This document shows positions 61,405-64,000 of a stretch of 64,000 nt of DNA, piece after piece. A program made the position numbers and the translations under genes. The DNA is taken from assembly GCA_003553565.1 (NCBI GenBank), contig PWER01000101.1, positions 49,559 to 113,558 on the forward strand, in the 5' to 3' direction. How positions within the stretch are numbered: the first letter of the stretch is position 1; the number at the start of each line of letters is the position of its first letter. This DNA comes from Nitriliruptoria bacterium. GTDB lineage: Bacteria; Actinomycetota; Nitriliruptoria; Euzebyales; Egibacteraceae. The notes beneath the pieces are model-generated. The model saw only the letters and a list, made by a program, of their open reading frames with translations, was not told the origin of the DNA and did no database searches.

Positions 61405-62547
61405 ATGGTCTCGCACCCCGATCGCAGCGACGTCGTGGTCGTGGGCGGCGGCGTCATCGGCCTCGCCTGCGCCTGGCAGCTCGCTGCCGACGGCCATGCG
61501 GTCGCGCTGTGCGACCCCGACCCCGGCGGTGGCGCCTCGTGGACCGCGGGGGGCATGCTGCCTCCTGCCACGGAGTCGGACTTCGGCGAGGAGGAGATCC
61601 TGGCCCTCAACCAGGCCTCCGCCCGCCGCTGGCCCGACTTCGCCGCCCGCCTGGAGTCCGAGGTCGACGCCGAGATCGGCTACCGCCGCAGCGGCGCGCT
61701 CGTGGTGGCTCGCGACGCCGACGAGGCCGCCCAGCTGGATCGCCTGGCCACCCTGCACCAGCGCCTGGGGCTGCCCAGCCGCCGCGTGCGCAGCCGTGAG
61801 GCGCGCCAGCTGGAGCCGCGCCTGTCCCCGCGCACTCGCGGGGCGCTGGTCTGCGACGGCGACGACCGGGTCGACAACCGCGCGCTGGTGACGGCGCTGC
61901 GCCACGCGGTCAAGGGCGCGGGCGTGCCCGTCATACCAGAGCGCGTGACCGCCGTGGAGTCCCGGGACGGGGCCGTCACCGGGGTGCGCCTCGCCGATGG
62001 CACGCGCATCGCCTGCGGTCACGTGGTGCTGGCCGCCGGCTGGCGCTCGGCAGAGGTCGAGGGCGTGCCGCTGCCCGTACCGCTGCGGCCGGTCAAGGGT
62101 CAGATCCTGCATCTGCGCGCGCGACCGGGCGATCCGCCGCCGCTGGCCGGCGAGCGCTTCGTGCGCGGGCTGGGCCTCTACCTGGTGCCCCGCGGCGAGG
62201 CCGACCTCGTCGTCGGCGCCACGGTCGAGGAGGGCGACCGCGACACCGCCACCACCGCGGGCGCGGTCCTCAAGCTGCTGCGCGACGCCTGGGAGGTGCT
62301 GCCCGACATCGGCGAGCTCGCCCTGGTCGAGACCGACGCGGCCTTCCGCCCCGCCACCCCCGACAACGGCCCGCTACTGGGCTCCGGTGGTCTGGAGGGG
62401 CTGACCCTGGCGTGCGGCCACTGGCGCAACGGCATCGCCCTGACGCCGGTGACCGCCGAGGCGGTCCGCGCCCGCGTCGCCGGTCAGGCGCCCCCCGAGG
62501 CGGTGGCGCCGTTCGACCCCGCGCGCTTCACGCCGGCCACAGCGTGA
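61405..62547 (+). CDS. thiO: Glycine oxidase ThiO
   Basis: The 380-residue FAD enzyme oxidises glycine to dehydroglycine (imino-acetate), the amino-acid input for the thiazole ring. DVVVVGGGVIGLACAWQLA is the FAD loop, GGGASWTAGGMLPPA follows, and the C-terminal ACGHWRNGIALTPVTA motif is typical. The ATG at 61405 uses the ribosome site inside the riboswitch. thiS follows after 32 nt. Confidence 0.93.
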   Translation: MVSHPDRSDVVVVGGGVIGLACAWQLAADGHAVALCDPDPGGGASWTAGGMLPPATESDFGEEEILALNQASARRWPDFAARLESEVDAEIGYRRSGALVVARDADEAAQLDRLATLHQRLGLPSRRVRSREARQLEPRLSPRTRGALVCDGDDRVDNRALVTALRHAVKGAGVPVIPERVTAVESRDGAVTGVRLADGTRIACGHVVLAAGWRSAEVEGVPLPVPLRPVKGQILHLRARPGDPPPLAGERFVRGLGLYLVPRGEADLVVGATVEEGDRDTATTAGAVLKLLRDAWEVLPDIGELALVETDAAFRPATPDNGPLLGSGGLEGLTLACGHWRNGIALTPVTAEAVRARVAGQAPPEAVAPFDPARFTPATA

Positions 62548-62579
62548 GCGCATCGGCAGGAGCGCAGGGAGGTGGTGCG

Positions 62580-63667
<1,088 letters not shown>

Positions 63668-63724
63668 CGCCGCTGCCAGTGCGGGTCGCAGCGACCACGC
63701 GCGCAGGCTGCGCGCTTGCGCGCG

Positions 63725-64000
63725 CTAGGACGCCCCGCGAGCGAGCACCTCGAGAGCGGCGCGCAGGTTGCTGCCGACCACCAGCCAGGTGATGGCGGTG
63801 CCCACGACCAGGTAGACGGCGTAGACGCGGGCGCGCGCCCGATACCAGCCGTCCCCGCGGCGCAGCAGCGCCGAGGGGTGCTCGCGTGGCAGGCGGAACA
63901 GGATGTAGCCGCGCAGGCTCACCCGGGCGAGCAGCCACGCCAGCGCCACGCCCACCACGACCCGCATCACCAGCACCGGCTCGAGGCCATAGAACGCCAT
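63725..64000 (-). CDS. Small membrane protein at the window edge
   Basis: The 91-residue protein has two hydrophobic segments (about 8-28 and 58-80) with a basic loop (RLPREHPSALLRRGDGWYRA) between. No family is recognised. The ATG lies at the last bases of the window, so a start further upstream cannot be excluded. It converges on thiG with a 57-nt gap that shows no clear terminator. Confidence 0.6.
   Translation of the reverse strand: MAFYGLEPVLVMRVVVGVALAWLLARVSLRGYILFRLPREHPSALLRRGDGWYRARARVYAVYLVVGTAITWLVVGSNLRAALEVLARGAS

Overview
The window is a very GC-rich, gene-dense bacterial chromosome segment. It carries one partial gene at the left edge, one gene ending exactly at the right edge, and about 54 genes in between. 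I see no rRNA, tRNA, CRISPR array, insertion sequence or prophage. The layout points to an actinobacterium: a division and cell-wall (dcw) cluster without ftsA that continues ftsZ-pgeF-yggS-sepF-yggT-divIVA, a meso-DAP-type MurE, a DUF3040 protein, a DUF6504 protein, CGAAC-N4-GTTCG LexA boxes and a dnaE2 gene. Secreted and membrane-exposed parts (the extra PBP, the FtsI tail, the small lipoprotein, the transglutaminase) are strongly acidic. This suggests a salt-adapted, perhaps deep-branching lineage such as Nitriliruptoria. That placement is inference only.

Layout. 1-5.2 kb: type IIA topoisomerase subunit A (5' part), an OsmC-family peroxiredoxin, an S41 peptidase-like protein and a MecA-like penicillin-binding protein. 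5.2-11.8 kb: rluD, lspA, a DUF167 gene, then on the plus strand a GXHH-type isoleucyl-tRNA synthetase with a coupled HExxH membrane protein, and a membrane-anchored helix-hairpin-helix protein. 11.9-30.7 kb: the minus-strand dcw cluster mraZ-rsmH-ftsL-ftsI-murE-murF-mraY-murD-ftsW-murG-murC-ftsQ-ftsZ-pgeF-yggS-sepF-yggT-divIVA. Many of its genes are coupled by 4-nt ATGA/GTGA/TTGA overlaps. Upstream of mraZ lies a 455-nt region with four GTGG boxes at an exact 10-bp period and a second, opposite-strand array of GTGG boxes in 19-bp tandem repeats. 31-38 kb: HNH endonuclease; MoxR-DUF58-transglutaminase operon; DUF3040; enoyl-CoA hydratase-like; methylglyoxal synthase. 38.7-43.9 kb: an SOS-type operon of dnaE2 and dinB under a LexA box. 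43.9-53.4 kb: acidic lipoprotein, two MFS transporters, MurJ, a coupled FAD oxidoreductase and unknown protein, a small orphan and a channel-like membrane protein. 53.4-59.0 kb: divergent pyruvate dehydrogenase E1 and pyruvate phosphate dikinase. 59-64 kb: a DUF6504 gene with its own LexA box, an orphan glycine-betaine-type binding lipoprotein, thiE, and a TPP-riboswitch-led thiO-thiS-thiG operon in which ThiS runs past its GG terminus.

Functional links. The dcw genes make lipid II (MurC-F, MraY, MurG), flip it (MurJ at 47.5-49.2 kb) and polymerise and cross-link it at the septum (FtsW, FtsI, FtsQ, FtsL). FtsZ, SepF and DivIVA position the machinery. dnaE2, dinB and the DUF6504 gene look like parts of one damage-inducible mutagenesis regulon split over about 16 kb. 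The thi genes make the thiazole half of thiamine and join it to the pyrimidine under TPP feedback.
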